Below, piece after piece: positions 37,176-46,270 of a DNA stretch of 64,000 bases. Position 1 is the stretch's first letter. Every line of letters begins with the position of its first letter. The notes below the pieces were generated by a model. The model was not told the DNA's origin, did not search any database, and saw nothing but the letters and a program-made list of their open reading frames with translations. A program made the position numbers and the translations under genes. The DNA is from Falsigemmobacter faecalis (GTDB lineage: Bacteria; Pseudomonadota; Alphaproteobacteria; Rhodobacterales; Rhodobacteraceae), in NCBI RefSeq assembly GCF_003863335.1, contig NZ_RRAZ01000012.1:62001-126000 (forward strand). The letters run 5' to 3'.

Positions 37176-37203
37176 ACAGGGCCACCCCTTGGGGTGGCCC
37201 TGT
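37176..37203 (-). terminator. Hairpin downstream of serS
   Basis: A perfect 13-bp stem (37176-37188 with 37191-37203) lies 21 bp after the serS stop. There is no T-tract on either side, so it may stabilise the mRNA end as well as terminate. Confidence 0.6.
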
Positions 37204-37223
37204 AACATCGCTGCAGTCCTGGA

Positions 37224-38513
37224 TCAGACCAGATCACCCTCAGCCGAGATGCGGGTTTTGCCGCCGAGATAGGGGTGCAGAACCGCCGGAAGTTCGACCG
37301 AGCCGTCTTCCTGCTGGCCGTTTTCCAGCACCGCGATCAGCGTGCGCCCCACTGCGAGGCCCGAGCCGTTCAGCGTGGCTACAAACTCAGGCTTGCCGCT
37401 TTCCGGGCGGAAGCGCGCGTTCATGCGGCGGGCCTGGAACTGACCACAGGTCGAGCAGGACGAGATCTCGCGGTATTTGCCCTGACCCGGCACCCAGACT
37501 TCGATGTCATGGGTCTTCTGGCTGCCAAAGCCCATGTCGCCGGTGCAAAGAACGACCGTGCGGTAGGGCAGGTTCAGCTTTTGCAGGATCGCTTCGGCGC
37601 AGGCGGTCATGCGGTCATGCTCGGCAATGGCCTGATCAGGCTCGCAGATGGTGACCATCTCAACCTTTTCAAACTGGTGCTGGCGCAGCATCCCGGTGGT
37701 GTCTTTGCCCGCCGAGCCCGCTTCTGAGCGGAAGCAGTGGGTATGAGCGGTCATCCGGATCGGCAGTTGTGCCTGCTCGACGATCTCACCGGCGACAAAG
37801 TTCGTCAGCGTGACTTCGGCCGTCGGGATCAGCCACCAGCCATTGGTGGTCTGATAGCTGTCTTCCGAGAATTTCGGCAGATTGCCGGTGCCGAACATCG
37901 GCTCATCTTTTACCAGAACAGGGGTCCAGCATTCGGTGAGGCCATGCTCTTCGACATGGGTGTCGACCATGAACTGGCCAAGCGCGCGGTGGACGCGGGT
38001 CACGGCACCCTTCAGCACCATGAAGCGCGAGCCCGAAAGCTTGGCGGCGGTCTCAAAGTCCATCCCCGGTTTGACGCCTTTGATCTCAAAGTGCTCAACC
38101 GGCTGGAACGAAAACTCACGCGGGGTGCCCCAGGTGCGGATCTCGACGTTATCGGCCTCATCGCGGCCGTCCGGCACCTCATCGAGGGGCAGGTTGGGGA
38201 TGGTCATCAGCATGTCGCGCAGCTGCGCATCCTCGGCCGAGGCCTCAGCGTTCAGGCGGGCGATCTCGGCCTTTTTCTCGGCGACGAGCGCGCGCAGGCG
38301 TTCAAACTCTTCGTTGTCGCCGCGGGCTTTGGCAGCGCCTACCTCTTTCGAGGCGCGGTTCTGCTCAGCCTGGGCGGTCTCGGCGGCCTGAATTTTGCCG
38401 CGACGGTCTTCATCAAGGGCCAGGATCTGCGACGACAGGGCCGCGAGGCCACGGCGGCCAAGCGCGCGGTCGAAAGCTTCGGGGGTCTCGCGGATGAAGC
38501 GAATGTCGTGCAT
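37224..38513 (-). CDS. serS: Seryl-tRNA synthetase
   Basis: A 429-residue class II enzyme that charges tRNA-Ser and tRNA-Sec. The N-terminal antiparallel coiled coil (about 25-105, with [20 protein letters not shown] and [19 protein letters not shown]) contacts the tRNA. Class II motif 2 ([15 protein letters not shown], preceded by FRSEAG) and motif 3 ([16 protein letters not shown]) are present. ATG at 38513. No T-box or other leader element is seen upstream. Confidence 0.96.
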   Translation of the reverse strand: MHDIRFIRETPEAFDRALGRRGLAALSSQILALDEDRRGKIQAAETAQAEQNRASKEVGAAKARGDNEEFERLRALVAEKKAEIARLNAEASAEDAQLRDMLMTIPNLPLDEVPDGRDEADNVEIRTWGTPREFSFQPVEHFEIKGVKPGMDFETAAKLSGSRFMVLKGAVTRVHRALGQFMVDTHVEEHGLTECWTPVLVKDEPMFGTGNLPKFSEDSYQTTNGWWLIPTAEVTLTNFVAGEIVEQAQLPIRMTAHTHCFRSEAGSAGKDTTGMLRQHQFEKVEMVTICEPDQAIAEHDRMTACAEAILQKLNLPYRTVVLCTGDMGFGSQKTHDIEVWVPGQGKYREISSCSTCGQFQARRMNARFRPESGKPEFVATLNGSGLAVGRTLIAVLENGQQEDGSVELPAVLHPYLGGKTRISAEGDLV

Positions 38514-38827
38514 GGATCGGCTCCGGATGGGTCTGGGCAGTCTGGCCCGGTTCCTTCGGCAATACCAGGCCCCCCGCCCTCAGGCAAGGCCGCAGCAGAG
38601 GCGACGATGACGCGGGTTCCCCGGCAGCCAATTCATGCAGAGCGTGATTTCGCCGGTGTCACGGGCATAAACCGGCTGATTTTCGCGCCCGGGGGGCGGT
38701 TTTCCGCCCGGTGTGGGAGCCGGAGCGGCGGAATGCCGTTGTTTCAACATCACTGAAGGCGATGCCGCAGAAGCCCGGTCCGCCTGACAGATCGGTCCGG
38801 AGGTCCGGTCAGACTGACAAGGAAATG
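38514..38827. other. Divergent intergenic space between serS and the PRC-barrel gene
   Basis: About 310 bp with no supported gene. It holds repeated GGTCCG/CTGAC runs just before the PRC-barrel gene (38776-38818) but no convincing promoter or RNA motif. Confidence 0.4.
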
Positions 38828-39574
38828 ATGGAGAAGATGATGAACAAGACCCCGATTGCCGCTCTGATCACCACTGTCGCTCTGCTTGCGCCGCCCGCCT
38901 TTGCGCAGCAGGGAACTGCACCTGACGGGGCCGCGACCACGATCCCGCCGGGGCTTCCGCCCCATACCGCGCCCACCGCGCCGGACGGGACCTCGCCCAC
39001 CACGTCGCCCACGGGTCAGGTGGATGTGCAGACCAAGCCCGATCTGGGGGATACCGCACCCGCTCCGGCACAGAGCGCGGATCCTGGCACCCCGACGGCG
39101 CCCTCTGACACGCCTGCAGCCCCTGGCGCTGCCACGACGATGCCCGCCGCACCGGGGGCCGCAACCGATACCCCGGCAGCGCCTGGCGCGGCGACCACGG
39201 CGCCTGCGGCTCCGGTCACGCCGCCTGCTGCCGATACGCCCGCAATGGCCACGGGGCTGCTGGCCCCCGAAGGCTATAGCCAGGTCTCGGATTTTGCTGT
39301 CGTGACCGCAGAACAGCTGAAAGGCGCAGAGCTGCGCAGTGCCGAGGGCAAAGATATCGGTAAAATTACCGAGCTTCGGACCACTGCTGCCGGCGCACCC
39401 GAGGCGCTGATCGCAGATATCGGTGGCTTCCTCGGCCTTGGTGCGCATACCGTGCAGCTGACCCCGGATCAGATCGGGATCTTTAAAAATGACTCCGACA
39501 GCGTGATCGTTGTCTCGAGCCTGACGGAAGACGTGCTGAAGTCGCTTCCCGCCTGGGAAGCCCCGGCACAATAA
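38828..39574 (+). CDS. Secreted PRC-barrel protein with Pro/Ala/Thr-rich repeats
   Basis: A protein of about 248 residues. A Sec signal peptide is clear (NKTPIAALITTVALLAPPAFAQ). Residues about 30-145 are low complexity, with repeated TPAAPGAAT units, likely an extended periplasmic spacer. Residues about 155-245 form a PRC-barrel (LKGAELRSAEGKDIGKITEL, then ADIGGFLGLGAHTVQL). PRC-barrels bind other proteins or envelope components; the function here is unknown. Four ATGs are possible (38825, 38828, 38837, 38840); 38828 is chosen for AAGGA spacing. It stands alone, with a terminator after it. Confidence 0.8.
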   Translation: MEKMMNKTPIAALITTVALLAPPAFAQQGTAPDGAATTIPPGLPPHTAPTAPDGTSPTTSPTGQVDVQTKPDLGDTAPAPAQSADPGTPTAPSDTPAAPGAATTMPAAPGAATDTPAAPGAATTAPAAPVTPPAADTPAMATGLLAPEGYSQVSDFAVVTAEQLKGAELRSAEGKDIGKITELRTTAAGAPEALIADIGGFLGLGAHTVQLTPDQIGIFKNDSDSVIVVSSLTEDVLKSLPAWEAPAQ

Positions 39575-39632
39575 CTCCGCGAGCCGGCGCGTCCGGAGGT
39601 GAGGAGGAGGGCGGATGACCCGCCATGACACG

Positions 39633-39665
39633 CCGTCCCCCGGCAGAACCGGGGGGCGGTTTTTT
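39633..39665 (+). terminator. Terminator of the PRC-barrel gene
   Basis: An 11-bp stem with one G-T pair (39633-39643 with 39649-39659), a CAGAA loop and six T residues. Confidence 0.9.
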
Positions 39666-40504
39666 ATTGCCTTTTATTGCCTGAGGCATGTGCACTCGTG
39701 CGGCACCAACTGGCAAAAAGGTCAGGCGTGACGCGATAGCGCCCACCGGACACCCCGCTGCGGTCTTGCAGGGCGCTTCGGGGTGCTTCCTCAGCCCGGG
39801 ACCTCGGGCTCTCATCATTAGCGAGCAAGGATGCGGCGTGCTGAGCAGTCCTGCGGCTGTGCCTCTATGCCGCGGGTTTAAGGCTGCGCCAGGGTCCGGA
39901 GTGTCTTGACGCTGACTCGAGGTCCCCGCCCGAGGTGATTCGCGGCGCAGTGTTGACACTCTCCCTGAAGTTGCAAGGGCTGTGATTTTGCGGCCCGGGC
40001 GTGAGGTGACCGTGGGAAGGAAGCCGATATTTCTGTCACATCAGTTAACGGGGCTCTTCAATCCCGGATTGATCCGGTTGTTTCCCTTTGTACATCAATG
40101 CGGAAAGCTGACCCGGCCTGCCGGTCAGAAGGGGGGGATTTCCCGACCTTGTGGGGGGCGATCCTCAGGCGAAACAGGTTAAGGGAGAAACAATAGGCAT
40201 TTGGTCGCCCCTTACGCGCACGCGCAGAGCGTGTTTCGCGCTGCCTTCATTAAGGCTCTTTTGCCGGGATTTTGCTTTATTTCAACCTAAATCTAAGTCT
40301 AATGATGATCGAACCGGTCGCCGTCCCCATTGGCGGGGCAGAACCGGGATGACGTTTCGCAGGGGCGGAATGATTAACATTACAGAGCGTTTCACCGCCC
40401 TTTGCAGCAGGCCTGCTGCGCGAAGGGAGAGGTTGTATTTGCCCGAAGTTGCGGGCCCGCAGCGTTGAGTGGCCTGGCCAACGCCGGAAGATGAGGTTAG
40501 AGAA
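39666..40504 (+). other. Long gene-poor region upstream of the RTX-Hint gene
   Basis: About 840 bp without a supported gene. The left half (39745-39950) has several local hairpins, for example CACCCCG...CGGGGTG around 39750-39787 and AGCCCGGGACCTCGGGCT around 39793-39810. The right half is less GC-rich, with an AT-rich patch near 40270-40310. It could hold the RTX gene promoter, a leader or a small RNA, but no class is recognised. Confidence 0.45.
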
Positions 40505-42709
40505 ATGCCGGTTTTTGCCTATTACGATTTTAACGATCCCGACCACCAGCTGCGCGACAGTGCCCTCGGCAACGGCGCTCAGGAAGGCATGTATATGGGA
40601 GGCGCTGTCGCCTCTGACGGTCGCCTTCAGCTCGACGGAAATTCGGCATTCGCTAAGATTTACGCCGCTCCGATGTTCCAGGACAGCCGCGGCACCGTGG
40701 CGCTTGAATTCAGCATGAAATCGCATTCGGGCGAAGGTCCCGATACGATTTTGTCGCGCGACAACAGCGCAGATGGCAGCGGTTTTCGTGTCGACGTGAT
40801 GCCCGATGGAGCGATCCGTATCAGCCATGACAGCGCTGAGGGCCCGACCGTTTTCACCACGGATCCTGGTTTTGCAAATCCGGATGATACGATTGAGCTG
40901 AGCTATTCCTGGAACCAGGGCGGGGAGACGCCCGGAAAAGTGGTCATCACCAATTCCACCACCGGCGCGACATTTGAGGATGACGTCCCCACGCATCTGT
41001 CGATGGAGATGCCGACCCCGGATGTGCAGTGGAAGATTGGCGTCAGCGCGGCTGACACCACGGATCCCTGGGGCCTCACGCCGCTGAATGATTTCTTCAA
41101 CGGCAGCGTGGGCTATCTGTCGTTCTCTGATACCGTCGACAATACGGTCAAAAACCAGGATCCTGACGCCCGCGACGACAGTGCCAGCACCGCAGTTGGC
41201 CGCTCGGTCGTCATTCCGGTTCTCGCCAATGACAGCGATCCGGACGGCGACAGCCTGACGGTTATCTCTGCCACTGTGCCTGTCGGCGAGGTTGTGATCA
41301 ATCCCGACGGCACCCTGACCTATACCCCGCCCGCAGGCTATCTGGGCGATGTGACGATTTCCTATACCGTCTCGGACGGTCGCGGCGGCGAGGATACCGC
41401 CAATGTGGTGGTCAATGTCTCGAGCGGTGACAACACGGGCGGTATCCGTGACGGCATCGTCTGGGGGACCGGCGCAGGCGATCTGATCGACGTGGGCTAT
41501 ACCGGCGATAACGACGGTGACTTCGTCGATAATGATGACGCACTTCTGCCCGGCCATGTGCAGAATGACGATTATATCATCGCGGGTGCGGGCGATGACA
41601 CCGTCTATGCCGGTCTGGGCGATGATGTGGTTTTCGGCGGCACCGGCGACGACCTGGTCTATGGCGGCGCGGGCAATGACACCCTGCTTGGTGAGACGGG
41701 ACGCGATACCCTCATCGGTGGCGATGGCGATGATCTGATCGACGGCGGTGCGGGCGATGATGTCCTGCACGGCGACGCCGGCGATGACACCCTTCTGGGT
41801 GGCGCGGGCAATGACTTTCTGGACGGCGGCACCGGGGACGATCTGATCGTCGGTGGCGTGGGGGCTGATACCATCCGGGGCGGCGAGGGGGCGGATACCC
41901 TGCTTGGCGGCGACGACCGCGATCTCTTCCTTGGCGCTACGGTGGGGGATCTGATCGACGGCGGCTCGGGAGGGGATGACTGGGATACCCTTGATCTGAC
42001 CGGCATGGGCCCGCTGCGGGTCTGGCGCGATCCGGAGAATATCGAGAACGGCCATATCACCTTCTTCGATGCTGAGGGCAATGAGACCGGCCGGGCGCAT
42101 TTCTTCGACATCGAGCAGATCATTCCCTGCTTCACGCCGGGCACGCTGATCGCGACCCCGAAGGGTCCGGTTCCGGTGCAGGATCTGCAGGTTGGTGACC
42201 GGGTGATGACCCGTGACAACGGCATCCAGGAGATCCGCTGGACCGGTGCGCGCCGCCTCTCGGCGGGCGAGCTGGCGATGGCTTCGCATCTGCAGCCGGT
42301 GATGATCCGCCGCGGCGCGCTTGGGAACGGCCTGCCGGAGCGCGATATGATGGTCAGCCCGAACCACCGGGTGCTGGTCGCCAATGACCGCACGGCGCTT
42401 TACTTCGATGAGCATGAGGTGCTGGTCGCGGCCAAGCATCTGGTCGGCACGGAAGGCATCACCTCGCTGGTCAGCGCAGGCACCACCTATCTGCACTTCA
42501 TGTGCGACCGCCACGAAGTGGTGCTGTCTGACGGCGCCTGGACCGAGACCTTCCAGCCCGGCGATCAGACCCTGCAGGGCATGGGCAACGCGCAGCGCAG
42601 CGAGATCTTTGAGATCTTCCCGGACCTGCAGGAAGCCCGCGGCATTGAGAATTACGTCGCCGCGCGCAAAACCCTGAAGAAGCACGAGGCGCTGCTTCTG
42701 CGCCGCTGA
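40505..42709 (+). CDS. RTX calcium-binding protein with a Hint (Hedgehog/intein) domain
   Basis: A 734-residue acidic protein. Residues 1-215 resemble a LamG/concanavalin-type domain. Residues about 220-310 are a cadherin-like/tandem-95 repeat (VIPVLANDSDPDGDSL, TYTPPAGYLGDVTISYTVSDG). Residues about 345-490 hold many GGxGxDxL/V nonapeptides that bind calcium. Residues from C542 (CFTPGTLIATPKGPVPVQDL) form a Hint_2 domain with SPNHRVLV, able in principle to autoprocess. Such proteins are exported by type I secretion in Rhodobacterales; no exporter gene lies nearby. ATG at 40505 with GAGG 9 nt upstream. Function unknown. Confidence 0.88.
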   Translation: MPVFAYYDFNDPDHQLRDSALGNGAQEGMYMGGAVASDGRLQLDGNSAFAKIYAAPMFQDSRGTVALEFSMKSHSGEGPDTILSRDNSADGSGFRVDVMPDGAIRISHDSAEGPTVFTTDPGFANPDDTIELSYSWNQGGETPGKVVITNSTTGATFEDDVPTHLSMEMPTPDVQWKIGVSAADTTDPWGLTPLNDFFNGSVGYLSFSDTVDNTVKNQDPDARDDSASTAVGRSVVIPVLANDSDPDGDSLTVISATVPVGEVVINPDGTLTYTPPAGYLGDVTISYTVSDGRGGEDTANVVVNVSSGDNTGGIRDGIVWGTGAGDLIDVGYTGDNDGDFVDNDDALLPGHVQNDDYIIAGAGDDTVYAGLGDDVVFGGTGDDLVYGGAGNDTLLGETGRDTLIGGDGDDLIDGGAGDDVLHGDAGDDTLLGGAGNDFLDGGTGDDLIVGGVGADTIRGGEGADTLLGGDDRDLFLGATVGDLIDGGSGGDDWDTLDLTGMGPLRVWRDPENIENGHITFFDAEGNETGRAHFFDIEQIIPCFTPGTLIATPKGPVPVQDLQVGDRVMTRDNGIQEIRWTGARRLSAGELAMASHLQPVMIRRGALGNGLPERDMMVSPNHRVLVANDRTALYFDEHEVLVAAKHLVGTEGITSLVSAGTTYLHFMCDRHEVVLSDGAWTETFQPGDQTLQGMGNAQRSEIFEIFPDLQEARGIENYVAARKTLKKHEALLLRR

Positions 42710-42736
42710 GATCCGGCGCAGGCGGATGAACATTTT

Positions 42737-42768
42737 AAAGACCGGCGGCTCATCCCGCCGGTCTTTTT
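42737..42768 (+). terminator. Terminator of the RTX-Hint gene
   Basis: A 12-bp perfect stem (42737-42748 with 42755-42766) with a 6-nt loop runs into T residues. Confidence 0.93.
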
Positions 42769-43479
42769 CGTTCAGGGGCAGGGCAGCGGGTCCGGTTCCG
42801 CCTTTTCGTTGATAAACTGCTGCCGCGCTGTCGGCTGCCTTAATCCGGCTCTGGGGCGTGGAAGGGGGGCCGGGGCCTGCCTCGTAAAGAACGCCTCTGC
42901 ACGGGCAGCGTCATATCCGTGGTTGCAACGCTCTCACCCCGCAATGCTGCTGCCAGAGATACAGGGCCTCTGGAACCGGAGGCTGTGGTCCGGAGGCTGG
43001 TCGGGTCTTGGAATCTGCGGGCGGCAGTCTTGGGCTTAACGGCAGCGCTGCGCGATTGTTGTGGCATGGGTCTGACGATGCGTAAGCTCTGATCCCGCCT
43101 GAGAGAACCCGGGCTCCGGGGGGGGGCAGGCCATGAGGGCGCCCGTCTTTCCTGGTCGCCGATGCCGGACCCTTTGGTGCGCCCCCCGTCACCTGGAGCC
43201 TGGATTGAGCGGATGGGCCGGGCACGGTCGGGTGTAACAGCATGGGTGAGACGGTTTGAACGCCAGATCCTGGCCAGAGGTCACGCCCCGGCGGGGCAGG
43301 CCGGGATCGCAATGCGGCACAGATCATAGCGCGGTGTCAGGGCAGCAGTCTGTCGGGGAAAGAGGCCGAAGGCTGGCGACAGGCCGAAATCTGCGGGTCG
43401 GACAGGGTGAACCCGCCCGCCCGCCCGTCCCGCCCGCGCATCGGCATAGCCCGCCTGCGACGGCGGATGCGAAGCCGCC
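42769..43479. other. Gene-poor region after the RTX-Hint gene
   Basis: About 710 bp without a supported gene; open frames here have poor codon bias and no recognised motif. It contains GC-rich simple tracts (CCCGCCCGCCCG near 43413-43440). No RNA gene or mobile-element end was recognised. Confidence 0.5.
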
Positions 43480-44106
43480 TCAGCCGCTGGTGCTGCCGGC
43501 CGGGGTCCGCTGCGCCCGCCAGGCCTCCCAGGCCTCGGGGGTGTCGAGGTCGGTGAGGGCATGGGTCCCGGGCAGCGGGTGGAGGGTGATCCGCGCGGGA
43601 TGGGCCTGAAGCAGGGGCTTTGCACCCTGATCGCCTGTCAGTCGCAGCGCCTCGGGGAGGAGGTCGGCGGGCAGGATCACCGGATGGCCAGGGCGCAGAT
43701 CCGCCGAGGCGCCGCGGTGGATGCGGGAGGGATCCGCGACAAAGGCTGCCAGAAGCCGCTGCAGATCGGGCAGGGTCAGTTCGGGCATATCGGCGGGCAG
43801 CACCATAAGCGCCAGCCCGCGCCCCGCCGCCTCAGCGGCACCTGCGCGTAAAGAGGCAGACATCCCGTCCCGCACCCCCTCAGGGAAAACGACATCCACC
43901 GCCAGCCCGCTCAGGGCGTCAAGCCGGGCAGGGCGATCCGGCGGCAGGGTGACCAGCACCGGCAGGCCGGTGGCCAGCGCCAGACGCGCGCGGTTGCGCA
44001 GCAAAGGCTCTCCGTCGAGATCCTCGGTCAGCTTGTCGCGCGAAGGTCCCATCCGGCTGGAAGATCCGGCCGCGGGCAGAAGGATCAGCAGGGGGGCGGC
44101 GGGCAT
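43480..44106 (-). CDS. MobA-like nucleotidyltransferase
   Basis: A 208-residue NTP_transf_3 protein. The nucleotide-binding loop LLPAAGSSSRMG is followed by K at DKL, as in MobA/MocA. The acidic metal motif is LPADMPELT. The family transfers CMP or GMP to the molybdenum cofactor or acts on related substrates (MocA-like, cytidylyl transfer). The GSSSRMG loop with a hydrophobic start suggests the MocA/xanthine-dehydrogenase type, but no molybdoenzyme gene is nearby. ATG at 44106 with AAAGG upstream; the longer start has no family match. Confidence 0.8.
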   Translation of the reverse strand: MPAAPLLILLPAAGSSSRMGPSRDKLTEDLDGEPLLRNRARLALATGLPVLVTLPPDRPARLDALSGLAVDVVFPEGVRDGMSASLRAGAAEAAGRGLALMVLPADMPELTLPDLQRLLAAFVADPSRIHRGASADLRPGHPVILPADLLPEALRLTGDQGAKPLLQAHPARITLHPLPGTHALTDLDTPEAWEAWRAQRTPAGSTSG

Positions 44107-44151
44107 GGCGCGAAACCTTTGGGCGGCGGGCAATACAGCCCCTCTTTGTGC

Positions 44152-44180
44152 TTGTCATCTGAACGCCCGCAGGCTACATG
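44152..44180 (+). promoter_or_regulatory. Candidate rpsB promoter
   Basis: TTGTCA (44152-44157) and TACATG (44175-44180) with a 17-bp spacer. The resulting leader of about 105 nt has a small hairpin (GACAGG 44211-44216 with CCTGTC 44224-44229), where ribosomal protein S2 autoregulation could act. Confidence 0.5.
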
Positions 44181-44292
44181 CGCAGCACTTCACAGGCGAA
44201 GGCGGGCTTTGACAGGGAGACATCCTGTCAGGTCCACCGGTTGGGGGAAACCCTGAAACCTTCGCTCAGGTATAAACCGGAAAGGATAAGAG

Positions 44293-45057
44293 ATGGCTCT
44301 TCCTGATTTCTCGATGCGTCAGCTGCTTGAAGCAGGCGTTCACTATGGTCACCAGACTCAGCGCTGGAACCCGCGTATGGCCGAGTATATCTACGGCGAT
44401 CGCAACGGCATCCACATCCTTGACCTTACTCAGACCGTTCCGATGCTGGATCAGGCTCTGAAAATCGTGCGCGACACCGTCGCACGCGGCGGTCGCGTTC
44501 TCTTCGTCGGCACCAAGCGCCAGGCTTCGAAAGCCGTTGCTGATGCTGCTGAGAAATGCGCACAATACTACATGAACCACCGCTGGCTCGGCGGCACTCT
44601 GACCAACTGGAAAACTGTTTCGCAGTCGATCCAGCGTCTGAAAGCCATCGACGAGCAACTCGCTTCCGGTGCAGAAGGCCTCACCAAAAAAGAGCGCCTG
44701 AACATGGAACGTGAGCAGGCCAAACTGACCGCCTCGCTCGGCGGCATCCGTGACATGGGCGGCGTTCCGGACCTGCTGTTCGTGATCGATGTTGGTAAAG
44801 AAGACCTCGCAGTCCTCGAAGCCAACAAACTGGGCATCCCGGTTGTCGCAGTGGTTGACACCAACTGCTCGCCCAAAGGCATCACCCACGTGATCCCGGG
44901 CAACGACGACGCGGCCCGCGCTATCGCTCTCTACTGCGACCTGGTTGCACGTGCAGCTCTCGACGGCATGTCGGCTCAGATGGGTGCAGCAGGCATCGAC
45001 CTGGGCGAACTGGAAGAAGCTCCGGCTGAAGAAGTGATCACGGAAGCCGAAGCCTGA
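44293..45057 (+). CDS. rpsB: 30S ribosomal protein S2
   Basis: A 254-residue ribosomal protein of the 30S head/neck region. It opens [20 protein letters not shown] and contains [18 protein letters not shown] and [13 protein letters not shown], all hallmark S2 sequences. The C-terminus is an acidic tail ([14 protein letters not shown]), as usual in Alphaproteobacteria. The ATG is preceded by AAAGGA. tsf follows 85 bp later, the standard rpsB-tsf pair. Confidence 0.97.
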   Translation: MALPDFSMRQLLEAGVHYGHQTQRWNPRMAEYIYGDRNGIHILDLTQTVPMLDQALKIVRDTVARGGRVLFVGTKRQASKAVADAAEKCAQYYMNHRWLGGTLTNWKTVSQSIQRLKAIDEQLASGAEGLTKKERLNMEREQAKLTASLGGIRDMGGVPDLLFVIDVGKEDLAVLEANKLGIPVVAVVDTNCSPKGITHVIPGNDDAARAIALYCDLVARAALDGMSAQMGAAGIDLGELEEAPAEEVITEAEA

Positions 45058-45142
45058 TTTCAGGCCCGCTACCGGATTGTTATACCGGGCGGGGAATGCA
45101 TGTTCCCCGCCTGATTCCGTTCAAATTCCAAGGAGAAGTCGC

Positions 45143-46051
45143 ATGAGCATTACTGCTGCGATGGTAAAAGAGCTGCGCGAGACCTCGGGCGCCGGCATGA
45201 TGGACGCGAAAAAAGCGCTGGTTGAGAACAACGGCGACATGGAAGCTGCGATCGACTGGCTGCGCACCAAAGGCCTCGCGAAAGCTGCAAAAAAAGCTGA
45301 CCGCGTTGCTGCGGAAGGTCTGATCGGTGTGGCCGTTGCCGGTGGCAAAGGCGTGGCCGTCGAGATCAACTCGGAAACCGACTTCGTTGCGAAAAACGCT
45401 GATTTCCAGGCTCTGGTCTCGGGTATCGCTGCTGTCGCTCTCGAAGTTGGCCAGTCGGTTGACGCTGTGAAAGCGGCAACTCTGAACGGCAAAACCGTTG
45501 AAGAGACCCTGAACGGCGCGATCGCTGTCATCGGCGAAAACATGACCTTCCGCCGTCTGGAAATCCTCGAAGGCGAGACCGTTGTGTCCTATGTGCACAA
45601 CGCGGCCGCTGAAGGCATGGGCAAAATCGGCGTTCTGGTCGCTCTGAGCGGCGACGCTGAGAAAGCTGCCGTCATCGGCAAGCAGTTCGCAATGCACATC
45701 GCTGCAACGAACCCGCTGTCGCTGTCGGAAGCCACCCTTGATCCGTCCGTGGTTGAGCGTGAGCTGGCTGTTCAGACCGCAAAAGCTCTCGAAGAGAACG
45801 CCTCTTCGGGCAAGCCGAAGCCCGAGCAGGTGATCCACAACAACATCATCCCGGGCCGTATGAAGAAATTCCTCGCAGAGAACACCCTTCTCGGCCAGGC
45901 TTTCGTCATCAACCCGGATCTGACCGTTGAAGCGGCTGCTCAGGAAGCTGGCGTTGTCATCACCGGTTTCGCCCGCGTCGCTTGCGGCGAAGGCATTGAG
46001 AAAAAAGAAGAAGATTTTGCTGCAGAAGTCGCAAAGACTCTGAAAGGCTGA
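45143..46051 (+). CDS. tsf: Translation elongation factor Ts
   Basis: A 302-residue guanine-nucleotide exchange factor for EF-Tu. The N-terminal UBA-like part has [19 protein letters not shown] and [19 protein letters not shown]. The EF-Tu contact region includes [12 protein letters not shown] at 45143 with AAGGAG 6 nt upstream; an upstream in-frame extension would have no homology. A terminator follows. Confidence 0.97.
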   Translation: MSITAAMVKELRETSGAGMMDAKKALVENNGDMEAAIDWLRTKGLAKAAKKADRVAAEGLIGVAVAGGKGVAVEINSETDFVAKNADFQALVSGIAAVALEVGQSVDAVKAATLNGKTVEETLNGAIAVIGENMTFRRLEILEGETVVSYVHNAAAEGMGKIGVLVALSGDAEKAAVIGKQFAMHIAATNPLSLSEATLDPSVVERELAVQTAKALEENASSGKPKPEQVIHNNIIPGRMKKFLAENTLLGQAFVINPDLTVEAAAQEAGVVITGFARVACGEGIEKKEEDFAAEVAKTLKG

Positions 46052-46097
46052 TCTTTCACCCGCTCCGCCTTTCGGGGCAGAGCGGGAGATCACAGAG

Positions 46098-46123
46098 AAA
46101 GCGCCCTTCGGGGCGCTTTTTTT
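46098..46123 (+). terminator. Terminator of rpsB-tsf
   Basis: A 9-bp stem (46098-46106 with 46111-46119) with a TTCG loop and a seven-T tract. Confidence 0.95.
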
Positions 46124-46270
46124 ATGGGTGGCAGGGGTGAGCTGACGGGAGATGCCGGGCCGGTTCGTCCGGTTCCAGCGTCACTCGCCGCAGGATGCCA
46201 TGTTTACGGGGGCCGCCTCCCGAGGCAAAGCTGTGGCCTCAGCGAGGTCCCTGATCCGCCTGAGCAGAGC

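Noticed and set aside
37114-38513. T-box or similar leader before serS or tyrS
   Set aside because: No specifier-loop or T-box consensus was seen, and such leaders are rare in this group.
41560-41960. CRISPR-like repeat array
   Set aside because: The repeats are the coding RTX nonapeptides (GGxGxDx) with continuous reading frame, not spacer-separated identical repeats.
40277-42733. Long open frame antisense to the RTX-Hint gene (about 818 codons)
   Set aside because: It mirrors the repetitive glycine/aspartate codons of the RTX region and has no recognisable protein features.
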